A DNA stretch of 64,000 nucleotides from Bacteriovorax sp. BAL6_X (GTDB lineage Bacteria > Bdellovibrionota > Bacteriovoracia > Bacteriovoracales > Bacteriovoracaceae), in contig NZ_AUMC01000006.1 of NCBI RefSeq assembly GCF_000443995.1, positions 310,001 through 374,000 of the forward strand, read 5' to 3'. Positions 53,824 through 63,520 of this stretch are shown here, in pieces. The notes beneath the pieces were generated by a model that did not search any database, was not told where the DNA came from, and worked only from the letters and a program-made list of their open reading frames with translations. Made by a program: the position numbers and the translations under genes. Within the stretch, counting starts at the first letter, position 1, and each line of letters starts with the position of its first letter.

Positions 53824-55150
53824 ACTGAGCTATATGATCTTTAAATTTTAATTCATTAATAAATTCAGTAACGACTGTTGGTATTCTTATATCAATAGTC
53901 GTTCCTTTACCTTTTCGAGATGTGAACTCAACTTCACCTTTAACTCGATCAACAACGAAACAAACAATTCCAAGCCCCATACCAGTGCCCATTTCGTGGT
54001 TTGTCCCACTACTAGAAGTAACTTTACTATAGGCCTTAACCTCGTTTACAATATGCTCAGGAATCCCCTTCCCTGAATCAATTACCTGTATATGCATCAT
54101 ATCCGCACACACGTTAATACTTAAGTGAACCTGTGCACCTTTTGGCGAAAATTTTAATGCATTAGAAAGTAAGTTTCCGATAATAGTTTTAATTAAAACT
54201 TCTTCACTTATAGGAATATTAACGTCATCGCCCTCGTTCATTGTCGACTTAACTAGCTGAATTCCTTTTAAACGATAAATATCTAAGAAGTTGTTATCAA
54301 TTCGAGAAAGAATATTAATCATACTAACTTTATGACTTACACCTTTCTCACTTTGATACTGTTTTCTAACCTCTGTTTTAAACCTAATTAACTCGTTTAA
54401 TCTCTCATTCGCCTTCTCAACGAAAGAAATGTCATCTCTTTTAATTGCTCGACTTAGACTAAAAGATAAATAATTCAAATCATTGGATGTATCGTGTATC
54501 AAAGTTTTATATAGTGTATTTGTAAGCTTTAACTCATCTTTTAACTCAGCATCTAGTATTACTTTCTTATCTAAAATCATCAGAAAAAAGCAGTACATAA
54601 TTAAAATATAATTTAAAACCGCAGCACTCCATCCCCACAACTCTGTCCCAGGAACAAAGCGAAAGACGGAAAAAGAAATAAAATTCAGTGCACCTAGGGC
54701 CATAACAAAGAGATAGAAGAAATTAGTGAGAGAGCTCTTCCTTTTAAGAATATAAAATATTGCAGCAAACCCTGGAGAATATGCACTCAAAACTAATGGA
54801 AGACTAAAGACTGTAAAGTTATCAGTCCATAAAGCAAGAAGAAAACTAAAGGTAATCCCAATTAAGTGCAAGAGGCCAAAGTAGCGAAAACTTAGTCTAT
54901 TTTGTCCTGCTAAAATATAATTACTCAAGAAAAATATCGGAAAGAACTGAAGGCAAAAAGATGCCGCCGCCAAATGAGGTGTCACACCAACAGTAAAATT
55001 AATAAAATACGCAATAATAACCGTGACTAAAAACTTTTTAAAATCAAGATAGTCTTGATATCGATCGACGGCAGATACGAGAAATACACTCGCAGTACAT
55101 AGCACTAGAAAGCCTAATAAAATAGCGTATAAAATAATAATTGAATCCAC
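53807..55150 (-). CDS. Histidine kinase with multi-pass membrane sensor (paralog A)
   Basis: 447 aa. The first ~200 residues contain six or seven membrane helices with a conserved ELWGWSAAVLNYI segment. The kinase part has an unusual H-box, KTLIHDTSNDLNYLSFSL (His-Asp-Thr-Ser-Asn-Asp), near residue 215. It also has an N-box, IIGNLLSNALKFS, a G1, VIDSGKGIP, and a G2, GTGMGLGIVCFV. It is clearly paralogous to the kinase at 58758-60098 across its whole length. No response regulator is nearby. It converges on the GNAT-like gene. Confidence 0.88.
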   Translation of the reverse strand: MDSIIILYAILLGFLVLCTASVFLVSAVDRYQDYLDFKKFLVTVIIAYFINFTVGVTPHLAAASFCLQFFPIFFLSNYILAGQNRLSFRYFGLLHLIGITFSFLLALWTDNFTVFSLPLVLSAYSPGFAAIFYILKRKSSLTNFFYLFVMALGALNFISFSVFRFVPGTELWGWSAAVLNYILIMYCFFLMILDKKVILDAELKDELKLTNTLYKTLIHDTSNDLNYLSFSLSRAIKRDDISFVEKANERLNELIRFKTEVRKQYQSEKGVSHKVSMINILSRIDNNFLDIYRLKGIQLVKSTMNEGDDVNIPISEEVLIKTIIGNLLSNALKFSPKGAQVHLSINVCADMMHIQVIDSGKGIPEHIVNEVKAYSKVTSSSGTNHEMGTGMGLGIVCFVVDRVKGEVEFTSRKGKGTTIDIRIPTVVTEFINELKFKDHIAQSTLLQ

Positions 55151-55314
55151 GAGTATTCAGTACCATAAACCGATGAGAAACAAATATGATTTACTAAGAT
55201 AGTGAATCTTTTTCAGCATATAACTATTTGAATTTACAGACTTTTTAAGAATTCTTTAAACAAATACATGAATAATTATCGGTAAACCATATTTTTTATT
55301 TACATAAGACTTTT

Positions 55315-55357
55315 AAAATTGGCCCAAGTGTAACTCTCATACCTCAGGCCCAATTTT
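55315..55357 (-). terminator. Probable terminator downstream of the acyltransferase-E1 gene pair
   Basis: Arms AAAATTGGCCC and GGCCCAATTTT pair with one mismatch across a ~20-base loop; on the minus strand the stem ends in an AT-rich tail. It starts a few bases past the stop of the gene at 55365. Confidence 0.45.
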
Positions 55358-55364
55358 AAGCTGA

Positions 55365-56210
55365 CTAAGCTGCCTTCTCTACTTCTGTATGTTCATTCAA
55401 TTTACTCTCTTCGCCGTAGTATTTTGGAGGTTTTTTAAAGTATAGGAATATATTAGTAAGTAGATAAGTTTTTAAAAGTTCAAAATAACTAGATTTTGAA
55501 ACTTGTACCAAATCTTCTTCATTTTCGTAGTCAATGATACTATGACAAAATTTTTGATATTCAATACTACTTGCTCGACTCATCCGAAACATATTTGTTT
55601 TAAACCCCATCTTCTTACACGGTGACCTAAGAATAAAGCGATAAGGATCAATACTGCACTCTGTAGGATCTTCAAACCACTTCTTAATGTAGAACTCTTC
55701 GAGAAGTTTAACGACGTTAATATAGTCTTTTGGTGGCCTCTTAATTTGTTCCTTAGGAGACGGCCATACTTTGTGACTTATTTTGTCGAATGCTTCAATA
55801 GCAGCAGGTGTGGCGGAAATATTAGTCGTATAAAATCTCTTATGTTTTTTAAAATATTCTAATTTATTAAAACATGCCAGCATTGCCATTGCATCATTAC
55901 CCATATATGAATTTGCAACCATAATCCCAACATGAAGAATATTAACAGCGCCATCTTCAATTATATAATTCATCAAAAATGAAATATCTTTTCCACGTGT
56001 ATGAACAACTGAAACAATAATATGACTCAGAAAGCTTTTAACCTCATCCATATCCTCTAGTTGAAGATATTTTATATTTACTTTTTTCTTTGAAGTATTA
56101 TTAATTTCAACAATTGAACGGTACAAGCGCTTTAAGCTTAAATCATCTAAATGAAGACCTGGCCTAAAATATGTTTTAAAGGAGTAACTCCCCCATTTTA
56201 TTTCGTTCAT
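55365..56210 (-). CDS. GNAT-like acyltransferase candidate, second type
   Basis: 281 aa. The middle part fits an acetyltransferase fold: VNILHVGIMVANSYMGNDAMAMLACF (strand, acyl-CoA loop-like turn and helix) and TTNISATPAAIEAFDKIS (typical substrate strand and helix). Two extra regions are a Pro/Lys-rich linker (WPSPKEQIKRPPKDY) and a C-terminal helical domain of ~110 residues. Similarity to known families is weak. It starts nine bases after the E1-like gene, so the two enzymes are made together. Function inferred only. Confidence 0.5.
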   Translation of the reverse strand: MNEIKWGSYSFKTYFRPGLHLDDLSLKRLYRSIVEINNTSKKKVNIKYLQLEDMDEVKSFLSHIIVSVVHTRGKDISFLMNYIIEDGAVNILHVGIMVANSYMGNDAMAMLACFNKLEYFKKHKRFYTTNISATPAAIEAFDKISHKVWPSPKEQIKRPPKDYINVVKLLEEFYIKKWFEDPTECSIDPYRFILRSPCKKMGFKTNMFRMSRASSIEYQKFCHSIIDYENEEDLVQVSKSSYFELLKTYLLTNIFLYFKKPPKYYGEESKLNEHTEVEKAA

Positions 56211-56219
56211 AATTACTCC

Positions 56220-57044
56220 CTAACCAGCTTTCTTTATTCGTATTCCTTTTTTGCCCTTTGTCCCTGCTTTTACTAGTTGAAACTCGTATTGGTCGAAAAA
56301 CACACCTAAGTGATCTGTATGTGGAAGGCCACAAATAACTTTGTAGGCTTCATTGGCCATTAATACACCAGAGAGCCAAACTACAGGTGTAAAGCTTGGT
56401 CTAGTAGCTTCTTTAGTTACAATTTTATCAACGAGATCCTTGGAAATATATTTATAGGGAGAAAAGTGACTGAAAGTAAAATCGACTTCTTCCCTGACGG
56501 CCTGATTACACAACTCAGGGGTTAAATCTTCAATAGCAACGTCTCTGGTACATAAGTTAAGATAATCTTCCCAATGAGGAGAATCAGGTGTCATAACAAA
56601 TATCGAAGCAAATGGCGTTATCCAAGCATCAACAATAGTAATGCTTTTTCGACGAGCTGCTCGCTCTAAAATTAACGAGTAGAACATTTCATCCATCCCG
56701 TTAATCACGATATCGACATCATCTAAAAGCGCATCTATATTCTCTTTTGTCACACCTTCTCTAAATGATTCAATCTTTAAATTTGGATTTATACTTCTAA
56801 ACTCTTCTTCTAAAACATCAACTTTATAGCGATCATAATTATTTGCATTACAATGAATTTGGCGATTTGAATTATGTGCCTCATAACGATCAAAGTCCGC
56901 AATTTTAATTTTTCCGATTCCCATTCTAACAAGGACCTCACTAGCGACTCCTCCCATACCGCCTACACCACAAACTAAAACAGATGCTCCTTGCAACTTA
57001 TCTTGATCTTCTTGAGTAATTAAACCAATATTTCTTGAAAACAT
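56220..57044 (-). CDS. ThiF/MoeB-type E1 adenylating enzyme
   Basis: 274 aa. The ATP-binding GxGGxG motif (VLVCGVGGMGGVASEVLVRMG) is clear, as are the conserved DFDRYEAHNSNRQIHC motif with Arg/Gln and VINGMDE. These are hallmarks of the ThiF/MoeB/E1 family, which adenylates a carboxyl group. No zinc CxxC pairs are visible. A cysteine in LNLCTRDVAIEDL might be catalytic. It has no ThiS/MoaD-like partner nearby, so it may act on a small molecule or a tRNA or peptide, as TcdA and MccB do. GGAGGG precedes the ATG. Paired with the downstream acyltransferase-like gene. Confidence 0.85.
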   Translation of the reverse strand: MFSRNIGLITQEDQDKLQGASVLVCGVGGMGGVASEVLVRMGIGKIKIADFDRYEAHNSNRQIHCNANNYDRYKVDVLEEEFRSINPNLKIESFREGVTKENIDALLDDVDIVINGMDEMFYSLILERAARRKSITIVDAWITPFASIFVMTPDSPHWEDYLNLCTRDVAIEDLTPELCNQAVREEVDFTFSHFSPYKYISKDLVDKIVTKEATRPSFTPVVWLSGVLMANEAYKVICGLPHTDHLGVFFDQYEFQLVKAGTKGKKGIRIKKAG

Positions 57045-57183
57045 CTCTACCCTCCAGTTAACGTGAGAGTATAGATTAAAATAGATTTTTTGGAGAATTT
57101 GAGGAGTTACAACCAGACTTTTTTAATTTCTCAGCAAAAATACTTGGCACACTCTAGTAATACTTGATACTTACGAGTTTAAA

Positions 57184-58593
57184 TTAAGACTTTGAACTTT
57201 GGCTATCGAGATAGAGAACATTGTTAAAATCAGTTTCTTCTTGAGAAATATTTTTTAATAACTCAATTGAGGTTCCATTGCCTAGGCTCGAAGAAATATT
57301 AACCTTGAATCCAAGAGCATTAGCAGTATCCATGATGATGCTCATTCCATGTCCAGACCCTTGTTCACCATTAGCTCCCTTAGTCGAACCAATTAGACCA
57401 ACATTCTTCTTAATTAACTTAAGCTTTTCTTCTGGAATACCTACACCAAAGTCAACAATTCGAAGACAAAGGTTTTCATCACACACAGACGCTGAGAAAA
57501 CAATACTATCATTCATGTGTGAGAACTTAATCGCGTTATACATAACATTAGAGATCAAGTTATTTTGAAGGGCGATTTTATTAGTATAGATAGCTAAGTT
57601 TTGATCTATTTTAAAATCATGAATAATTCGAACACCCTTTTGAATAGCAATATCATCATATTCTGTAACGGCCTCTATTAGTAAATCATATAATTTGATC
57701 TCTTCGAGTTCGAAAAACTCACCATCTATATGTGTCGTTACAATTGAGTTTTGAATAATACCTTTTACCGAGTTTGAAAATTGATTGATCTTTTGAACAG
57801 CTTGAGCATAATTACCACTTTCAATTCTCTTTTTAGCAACTTCAAGACTTAGTAGCTTATTTGCAACATCATGATGAAGTGTACGGTTACTCAGATTTAG
57901 TTCTGTATTTAAAAGCTCTAAGTTCTTTCGGTACTCTTCAAGCTCAAGATTCTGCTTTTCTAGAAGATTTGCATATTCCACGTTCTTTAATATAACTTCG
58001 TGAAGTTTTTTCTTCGTAAAAAAGAAATTATATAAAAGGTTTGGAATACTGACTTTCGCAAAGGCAGCATTTCTTACAGTAAATACAACTCTATCATCAA
58101 CAACCAGGTACTTTACTTTTGAATAAGTACGACACCCAACAAAATTTACAGGTATTGTTTTAAAAAGCTCAACATACATATTAATAAATTCATGGAAGAT
58201 ATGTGTAGTGTCCGAAAATTGAAAAATAATCTGAAAAGAATCAGAACTAGTTTTCTTCGTATCTATCTTTATATTTGTATAAAGCATTTTAAAAGTTAGT
58301 TTCAATAAGAATTCATAAAGTAAGCTATAACTAATGAAGTAAGTAACGATGTCAAAAAATGGCTTAACAATTCTATTTGAAATACCTGTATTGCTGATAA
58401 TTTCGGTGTAATTTGGATACTTCTCAGAAAAGAAAATTGTGATCTCTTTGAACTCTTGCCATGTGATGCGTGATTTTACATCCAGGAGATTTTCATTTTT
58501 AATAGGAAGTTCAGATATAAAGTCCTCAACGGAATCTCCCATTGAGCTCACACCATCAAAATATGCGACTAATGCCTTATTACTTACTTCCAA
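57184..58593 (-). CDS. Histidine kinase with uncharacterised N-terminal sensor domain
   Basis: About 469 aa from a TTG at 58593, preceded by AAGG. The longer frame starts at a GTG (58632) without any ribosome site. The first ~210 residues form a helical bundle and an alpha/beta part (PVNFVGCRTYSKVKYLVVDD) with no membrane helix that I would insist on; I do not recognise the fold. A coiled coil follows (LLEKQNLELEEYRKNLELLN). The H-box is NRTLHHDVANKLLSLEVA. The ATPase motifs are VMYNAIKFS, IVDFGVGIP and QGSGHGMSII. It lies upstream of the E1 gene in the same direction (139 bases). Confidence 0.8.
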   Translation of the reverse strand: MEVSNKALVAYFDGVSSMGDSVEDFISELPIKNENLLDVKSRITWQEFKEITIFFSEKYPNYTEIISNTGISNRIVKPFFDIVTYFISYSLLYEFLLKLTFKMLYTNIKIDTKKTSSDSFQIIFQFSDTTHIFHEFINMYVELFKTIPVNFVGCRTYSKVKYLVVDDRVVFTVRNAAFAKVSIPNLLYNFFFTKKKLHEVILKNVEYANLLEKQNLELEEYRKNLELLNTELNLSNRTLHHDVANKLLSLEVAKKRIESGNYAQAVQKINQFSNSVKGIIQNSIVTTHIDGEFFELEEIKLYDLLIEAVTEYDDIAIQKGVRIIHDFKIDQNLAIYTNKIALQNNLISNVMYNAIKFSHMNDSIVFSASVCDENLCLRIVDFGVGIPEEKLKLIKKNVGLIGSTKGANGEQGSGHGMSIIMDTANALGFKVNISSSLGNGTSIELLKNISQEETDFNNVLYLDSQSSKS

Positions 58594-58757
58594 TTTAATA
58601 CACCTTACCAAACAATAAATACTGATTATCACTATAAGATTTAAAATGGCAACTTAAGTTATTTATTTAACTTTACACCACAATATATATTGTACCCCTT
58701 AGGAATACTTCTTAATAGCGAAGCAGAAGTTGCCTATAACTCAGGTGAAAAGAAGCC

Positions 58758-60098
58758 TTAAGCGTGTGATATAACATTATTGTCGTGACTATCATCTTTG
58801 TTATTTAATATGTCAGTTAATTGCTTTAAAAAAGGGATTTTGACGATCACTTTAGTTCCTCTTTTCATCTTCATAAAACTAATATCACCATCAATTCGTT
58901 TGATAATATAACACAGGATGCTAAGCCCCATCCCACTCCCTAGCTCGTTACTTGTTCCACAACTCGATCTAACCTTTGAAAAGTTTGTTACTGATGAAAT
59001 GATTTCTTCAGAAATACCTTCCCCTGAGTCTACGACACTAAAGTAAACATGTGATTCATCATAAATCATTGAAAGATAAACCTTTGAGCGAGACTCTGAG
59101 AACTTCAAAGCATTTGAGACAAGATTTCCAAGGATAGAGTTAACCAAGCTCTCCTTGCTTATTGGAAGAGAGGCCACAGTATTTTGATGAGGATAAGTGA
59201 CGATCAATTGAACTCGCTTCTTCTTAAAGTCGTCTTGATAATGTTCCACAACTGACTTTAAGATCAATGAAAGTTCAACATTATAAGAAAGCTTTTCTTG
59301 ATTAAATTGTTTGCGAATCTCTGCTTTAAACTTGATTAGCTCACTTAAGCGTTCATAGGCCAATTTTACATAAGCTAAGTTCTCGTCCTTCAGGGCCCTC
59401 GAAAGGCTTAACGACAAAAAGTTTAGATCATTTGAAGTATCATGAATAACGGCCTTATAAATTGCATTTATAAGTTTAAGTTCTTCTTGTAATTTATAAT
59501 CACCATCAACTTTCTTTTCTAGAATTTTGACCAAAAGACCTAACATAATTGCAATGTAAGCAATAACCCCTGCACTCCACCCCCAAGTACCAGACCCTCT
59601 TATGATAAAAGCAAAGGGATATGTGAATGTGACTAAAGCTGCTATGACAAAAATAGAAAAATAAAAAAAATCCACAATATGTTTTAATCGTCTGCCAAAG
59701 TGAATCAAGGCATAGAACCCCGGACTAAAACTTCCAAAAGCTATGACCAAGGAATAGTATTCAAACTTAAATCCAAGTAAATACAATGAAGCTCCGGCAA
59801 TGCTACTAAAGATAAAGAGGCCAACAAACTCAAGTCGATATTGATTTAAACGATTATTTAAAAAGAAGTTACATAAGAAATATAGTGGAATGAATTTTAA
59901 AGCATAGAAAACAACATCAAGCTCTTTCCATGGTGCGAAATAGAAACGTGCTGCATATAGAATAAAATTAAGAATTAATGCTATCTTAAATTCCCGATAA
60001 TCACTCCCTTTATCTACCATTGCAACGACATAAGTGGTGACAACACACAGAAGGAGAAATGATAAGAGTACGATATAAAGAGCTATCATATTATCCAT
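58758..60098 (-). CDS. Histidine kinase with multi-pass membrane sensor (paralog B)
   Basis: 446 aa. It is nearly collinear with the kinase at 53807-55150: same start (MDNMIALYIVLL), the same GTWGWSAGVIAYI segment in the membrane part and the same H-box KAVIHDTSNDLNFLSLSLSRAL. The N-box is ILGNLVSNALKFS, followed by VVDSGEGIS and GSGMGLSILCYI. The two probably arose by local duplication and sense related hydrophobic ligands. It lies 125 bases upstream of the soluble-sensor kinase. Confidence 0.88.
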   Translation of the reverse strand: MDNMIALYIVLLSFLLLCVVTTYVVAMVDKGSDYREFKIALILNFILYAARFYFAPWKELDVVFYALKFIPLYFLCNFFLNNRLNQYRLEFVGLFIFSSIAGASLYLLGFKFEYYSLVIAFGSFSPGFYALIHFGRRLKHIVDFFYFSIFVIAALVTFTYPFAFIIRGSGTWGWSAGVIAYIAIMLGLLVKILEKKVDGDYKLQEELKLINAIYKAVIHDTSNDLNFLSLSLSRALKDENLAYVKLAYERLSELIKFKAEIRKQFNQEKLSYNVELSLILKSVVEHYQDDFKKKRVQLIVTYPHQNTVASLPISKESLVNSILGNLVSNALKFSESRSKVYLSMIYDESHVYFSVVDSGEGISEEIISSVTNFSKVRSSCGTSNELGSGMGLSILCYIIKRIDGDISFMKMKRGTKVIVKIPFLKQLTDILNNKDDSHDNNVISHA

Positions 60099-60175
60099 AC
60101 ATAAAAGCTAACATAGTAGAATGCATGAACAATTGAAGAAAGGATAACTTAGCTTAACTTTTAATCGAAATTGCC

Positions 60176-60206
60176 AATAAAAAGGCCAGCGATAGAGCTG
60201 GCCATT
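60176..60206 (-). terminator. Terminator of the nqr operon
   Basis: Stem GGCCAGC/GCTGGCC with a short loop. On the minus strand it is followed by a T-run (60176-60183). It lies about 30 bases after the nqrF stop. Confidence 0.85.
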
Positions 60207-60237
60207 TCTATTTGTAAATTTATTACTTTAGTTTTAG

Positions 60238-61464
60238 TTATCCACCAAAGTCATCTAGCATGATATCTTCTCTCTCAACCCCAAGGTCAAGTAGCATATC
60301 GATAACACACTTGTTCATAATTGGAGGACCACATAAGTAGTACTCGCAATCTTCAGGAGCTGGATGATTAGCAAGATACTCATCGTGAAGTACTTGGTGA
60401 ATGAATCCAGTGTAACCTGTCCAATTATCTTCTGGTAGTGCATCTGAAAGAGCAACGTGCCATGTAAAGTTATCGTTCTCAGCTTGTAGGCCATCGAAGT
60501 CTTCAACATAGAACATTTCTCTAACTGAACGGGCACCGTACCAGAAAGTCATCTTACGTTTAGAGTTAAGTCTCTTAAGTTGGTCAAAGATGTGTGAACG
60601 CATAGGCGCCATACCAGCTCCACCACCAACGAATACCATTTCTTTATCTGTATCACGTGCAAAGAACTCTCCGAATGGACCAGAAATTGTTACTTTGTCA
60701 CCTGGTTTACAGCTAAAGATATATGACGACATCTTACCTGGAGGAGTTCCTTTTGGAGCTCTTGGAGGAGGAGAAGCAATACGCACGTTAAGCATAATGA
60801 TTCCCTTCTCTTCAGGATAGTTTGCCATTGAGTAAGCTCTAATCGTTTCTTCATTAACAGTTGAATTATACTGCCAAAGGTTGAAATGATCCCAGTCACC
60901 ACGGTACTCTTCTTCAACATCGAAGTCCTTATAATCAATCGAAAGTCCAGCAGGTCTTTCAATTTGAATATAGCCACCTGCTCTAAATGGGACAGACTCA
61001 CCTTCAGGTAGCTCAAGAACAAATTCCTTAATGAAAGTAGCAACGTTATGATTAGATCTAACCGTACATTCCCACTTTTTAACACCAAAGACAGACTCTT
61101 CAACTTCTACTTCCATATCAGTCTTAATACCAACCTGACATGCAAGTCTTAAGCCTTCACGAGCTTCTTTCTTAGAGATATGTGACATTTCAGTTTCTAG
61201 GATTTCACCGCCACCAGAATGTACGTGAACTAGACACTGACCACATGTTCCCCCACCACCACAGGCAGAAGATACGAATAATTTTTGATCAGCAAGAGCA
61301 TTTAGTAGCTTTCCACCAGCTGGGATGTGAACTACTTTCTCACCGTTAATTGTTAGCTTAACGTCACCACTTGATACTAGCTTTGATTTAGCAAAAAGAA
61401 TTACTAAAACTAGTGCTAGAACCACAACGGTAAACATTAAAACACCAAGAATAATTGCATTCAT
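60238..61464 (-). CDS. nqrF: Na+-translocating NADH:quinone reductase subunit F
   Basis: The NADH-oxidising subunit. It has an N-terminal membrane helix ([23 protein letters not shown]). A 2Fe-2S ferredoxin domain follows with Cys in [12 protein letters not shown] and ACQVG. The FAD-binding motif is [11 protein letters not shown] and the NADH-binding motifs are [13 protein letters not shown] and YLCGPPIMN. At 408 aa it is normal. It is the last gene of the operon. Confidence 0.97.
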   Translation of the reverse strand: MNAIILGVLMFTVVVLALVLVILFAKSKLVSSGDVKLTINGEKVVHIPAGGKLLNALADQKLFVSSACGGGGTCGQCLVHVHSGGGEILETEMSHISKKEAREGLRLACQVGIKTDMEVEVEESVFGVKKWECTVRSNHNVATFIKEFVLELPEGESVPFRAGGYIQIERPAGLSIDYKDFDVEEEYRGDWDHFNLWQYNSTVNEETIRAYSMANYPEEKGIIMLNVRIASPPPRAPKGTPPGKMSSYIFSCKPGDKVTISGPFGEFFARDTDKEMVFVGGGAGMAPMRSHIFDQLKRLNSKRKMTFWYGARSVREMFYVEDFDGLQAENDNFTWHVALSDALPEDNWTGYTGFIHQVLHDEYLANHPAPEDCEYYLCGPPIMNKCVIDMLLDLGVEREDIMLDDFGG

Positions 61465-61492
61465 AATATTTCCTTTTTATTACTTACCGTTA

Positions 61493-62104
61493 CTAAAGTT
61501 GGATTCCTGAAAAACTTAGGAAACCAAGTGCCATTAGACCTACAGTGATAAAAGTAATACCAAGACCTTTTAGGCCATCTGGTACATCACTATATTTCAT
61601 TTTCTCTCTAATACCTGCAAGAGCTGCAATCGCTAGGGCCCAACCAAAACCAGAACCTAGACCGAAAACAACAGACTCTCCAAAAGTATAATCTCTCTCA
61701 ACCATAAATAGAGACCCACCCATAATTGCACAGTTTACAGTGATTAGAGGAAGGAAGATCCCAAGAGCGTTATAAAGAGCTGGCATATACTTATCAAGGA
61801 ACATTTCTAGGATTTGTACCATCGCCGCAATAACACCGATGTAACAAATTAGACCTAGGAATGAAAGATCTGTACCTGGAATACCTGCCCATACTAGAGC
61901 GTTTTCTTTTAGTAAGTAATTGTAAAGTAGGTTGTTGATAGGGATTGTAATTGTTTGTACAACAACAACCGCAACACCAAGACCTAGAGAAGTCTTAACC
62001 TTTTTAGAAACTGCTAGGAATGTACACATACCTAGAAAGAATGCTAAGGCAAGGTTCTCAATGAATACTGCTTTAATAAATAAACTTAAATAATGTTCTA
62101 ACAT
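61493..62104 (-). CDS. nqrE: Na+-translocating NADH:quinone reductase subunit E
   Basis: 203 aa, six membrane helices. Characteristic segments are [34 protein letters not shown]-type [17 protein letters not shown], and [18 protein letters not shown]. The conserved cysteines of the NqrD/E pair (Cys27 in FLGMCTF and Cys in VNCAIMGG) co-ordinate the membrane iron-sulfur centre. It is an essential Nqr subunit, 28 bases upstream of nqrF. Confidence 0.97.
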   Translation of the reverse strand: MLEHYLSLFIKAVFIENLALAFFLGMCTFLAVSKKVKTSLGLGVAVVVVQTITIPINNLLYNYLLKENALVWAGIPGTDLSFLGLICYIGVIAAMVQILEMFLDKYMPALYNALGIFLPLITVNCAIMGGSLFMVERDYTFGESVVFGLGSGFGWALAIAALAGIREKMKYSDVPDGLKGLGITFITVGLMALGFLSFSGIQL

Positions 62105-62117
62105 AATTCACCTACCC

Positions 62118-62735
62118 TTACATTTCTTCTACTTGATCTTTCTTCCAAGTACGTAATCCCCAGATGAAAAAACCAATTAAGAAGAATGCAGATGGTGCAA
62201 GAAGTGCCATACCATTAGTTTGGTACCAACCGCCTTCTCCAGTTGTTGCTAAAATAGATATTCCAAAAAGTTTTCCTGATCCAAGTAGCTCTCTGAAAAA
62301 TCCAACAAATACTAGTACGAGTGAATAACCAATTCCGTTACCAATACCATCAAAGAATGACATGATTGGAGGGTTTTTCATCGCGTATGCTTCAGCACGA
62401 CCCATAACAATACAGTTCGTGATGATTAGACCGATATATACCGACATCGACTTAGCAACGTCGTAAACATATGCCTTAAGAACCTGATCTGTCACGATTA
62501 CAAGTGAAGCAATAATTGTCATCATAACGATGATACGAATTGCACTTGGAACGTGGTTTCTAATTAAAGAAACAAAAAGATTTGAAAAGGCACAAACAAC
62601 AGTTACCGCTAGGCACATAACTGCTACTGATTCCATCTTTGTTGTAACCGCAAGAGCTGAACAAATCCCAAGGATCTGAAGTGCAATTGGATTATTTTCA
62701 AATAATGGTGAAATGACTGTTTCTTTAAAGTTCAC
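62118..62735 (-). CDS. nqrD: Na+-translocating NADH:quinone reductase subunit D
   Basis: 205 aa, six membrane helices, paralogous to NqrE. It begins [33 protein letters not shown] and contains [23 protein letters not shown], both diagnostic; Cys in LGICSALA and TNCIVMGR form half of the Fe site with NqrE. Its start overlaps the nqrC stop by 11 bases. Confidence 0.97.
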   Translation of the reverse strand: MNFKETVISPLFENNPIALQILGICSALAVTTKMESVAVMCLAVTVVCAFSNLFVSLIRNHVPSAIRIIVMMTIIASLVIVTDQVLKAYVYDVAKSMSVYIGLIITNCIVMGRAEAYAMKNPPIMSFFDGIGNGIGYSLVLVFVGFFRELLGSGKLFGISILATTGEGGWYQTNGMALLAPSAFFLIGFFIWGLRTWKKDQVEEM

Positions 62736-63510
62736 TTTTCACCTCCACATCTTGAGTGTATTTATCAATGAAAGGTCCAAATGCATCGTCACCCATCCAG
62801 TAGCGAACAGTTCCTGTTACACCATTAGCTGTAAGAGTTGCACCTGAAAGACCATCGATATCAAAGTTACTCGCATCACGTGCTTCACCTTTGATAACTT
62901 GAATCTGAGGATTCCCATTTTCTCCAAAGATCTTCTTACCTGGCCATACTGATCTCCACTGAGGGTTATCAATCTCACCACCAAGACCTGGAGTTTCACC
63001 GTGAGAGTAGAACCCAATACCTTTTACAGTATTAAGATCTGTCTCAAGAACTAGGAAACCGTACATTGTTGACCAAAGACCTTTACCGTGGATTGGAAAA
63101 ACAACAGACTTAGTCTCTTCACCATCTTTTACAAAGAAAACTTTCGAATACTTTGCACGGAACTTAATTCCCGCCTTATCTTCTTTGGCAGGAATTGAAT
63201 AATTCATCTTTGAATCTTTAGCTGCTTTAACAGCATCGTAAGAAGCAACATCAATATCAGTTACATAATCACCAGTCTTAAGGTCGACTAGCTTTTCTTC
63301 GATTTGTTTATACGCATCTAAAATCTCTTTCTTTTGAGCTGTTGCTTTTACAAGACCAGCAGTCATCAGAAGATTTTTCTTAACATCTAAAACTTTATTC
63401 TCATCTTGAAGTGGCTTCAATGAAACCGCTGACCAAGATACGACAACTGAACAAACAACACATAGGATTGTTGCTACGATCAGAGTTTTTGCAGTACTAT
63501 CATTACTCAT
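62725..63510 (-). CDS. nqrC: Na+-translocating NADH:quinone reductase subunit C
   Basis: 261 aa from the ATG at 63510 (GGGGG upstream); the longer frame to 63582 overlaps nqrB and is unlikely. It has an N-terminal membrane helix ([18 protein letters not shown]). A periplasmic domain follows with the covalent FMN site, in which [13 protein letters not shown] carries the flavinylated Thr. The C-terminal motif is [18 protein letters not shown]. It carries electrons from the cytoplasmic flavins to NqrB. Confidence 0.96.
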   Translation of the reverse strand: MSNDSTAKTLIVATILCVVCSVVVSWSAVSLKPLQDENKVLDVKKNLLMTAGLVKATAQKKEILDAYKQIEEKLVDLKTGDYVTDIDVASYDAVKAAKDSKMNYSIPAKEDKAGIKFRAKYSKVFFVKDGEETKSVVFPIHGKGLWSTMYGFLVLETDLNTVKGIGFYSHGETPGLGGEIDNPQWRSVWPGKKIFGENGNPQIQVIKGEARDASNFDIDGLSGATLTANGVTGTVRYWMGDDAFGPFIDKYTQDVEVKSEL

Positions 63511-63520
63511 CACTGCCCCC

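Noticed and set aside
60690-61103. 137-codon Leu-rich minus-strand frame
   Set aside because: Out-of-frame shadow within nqrF on the same strand.
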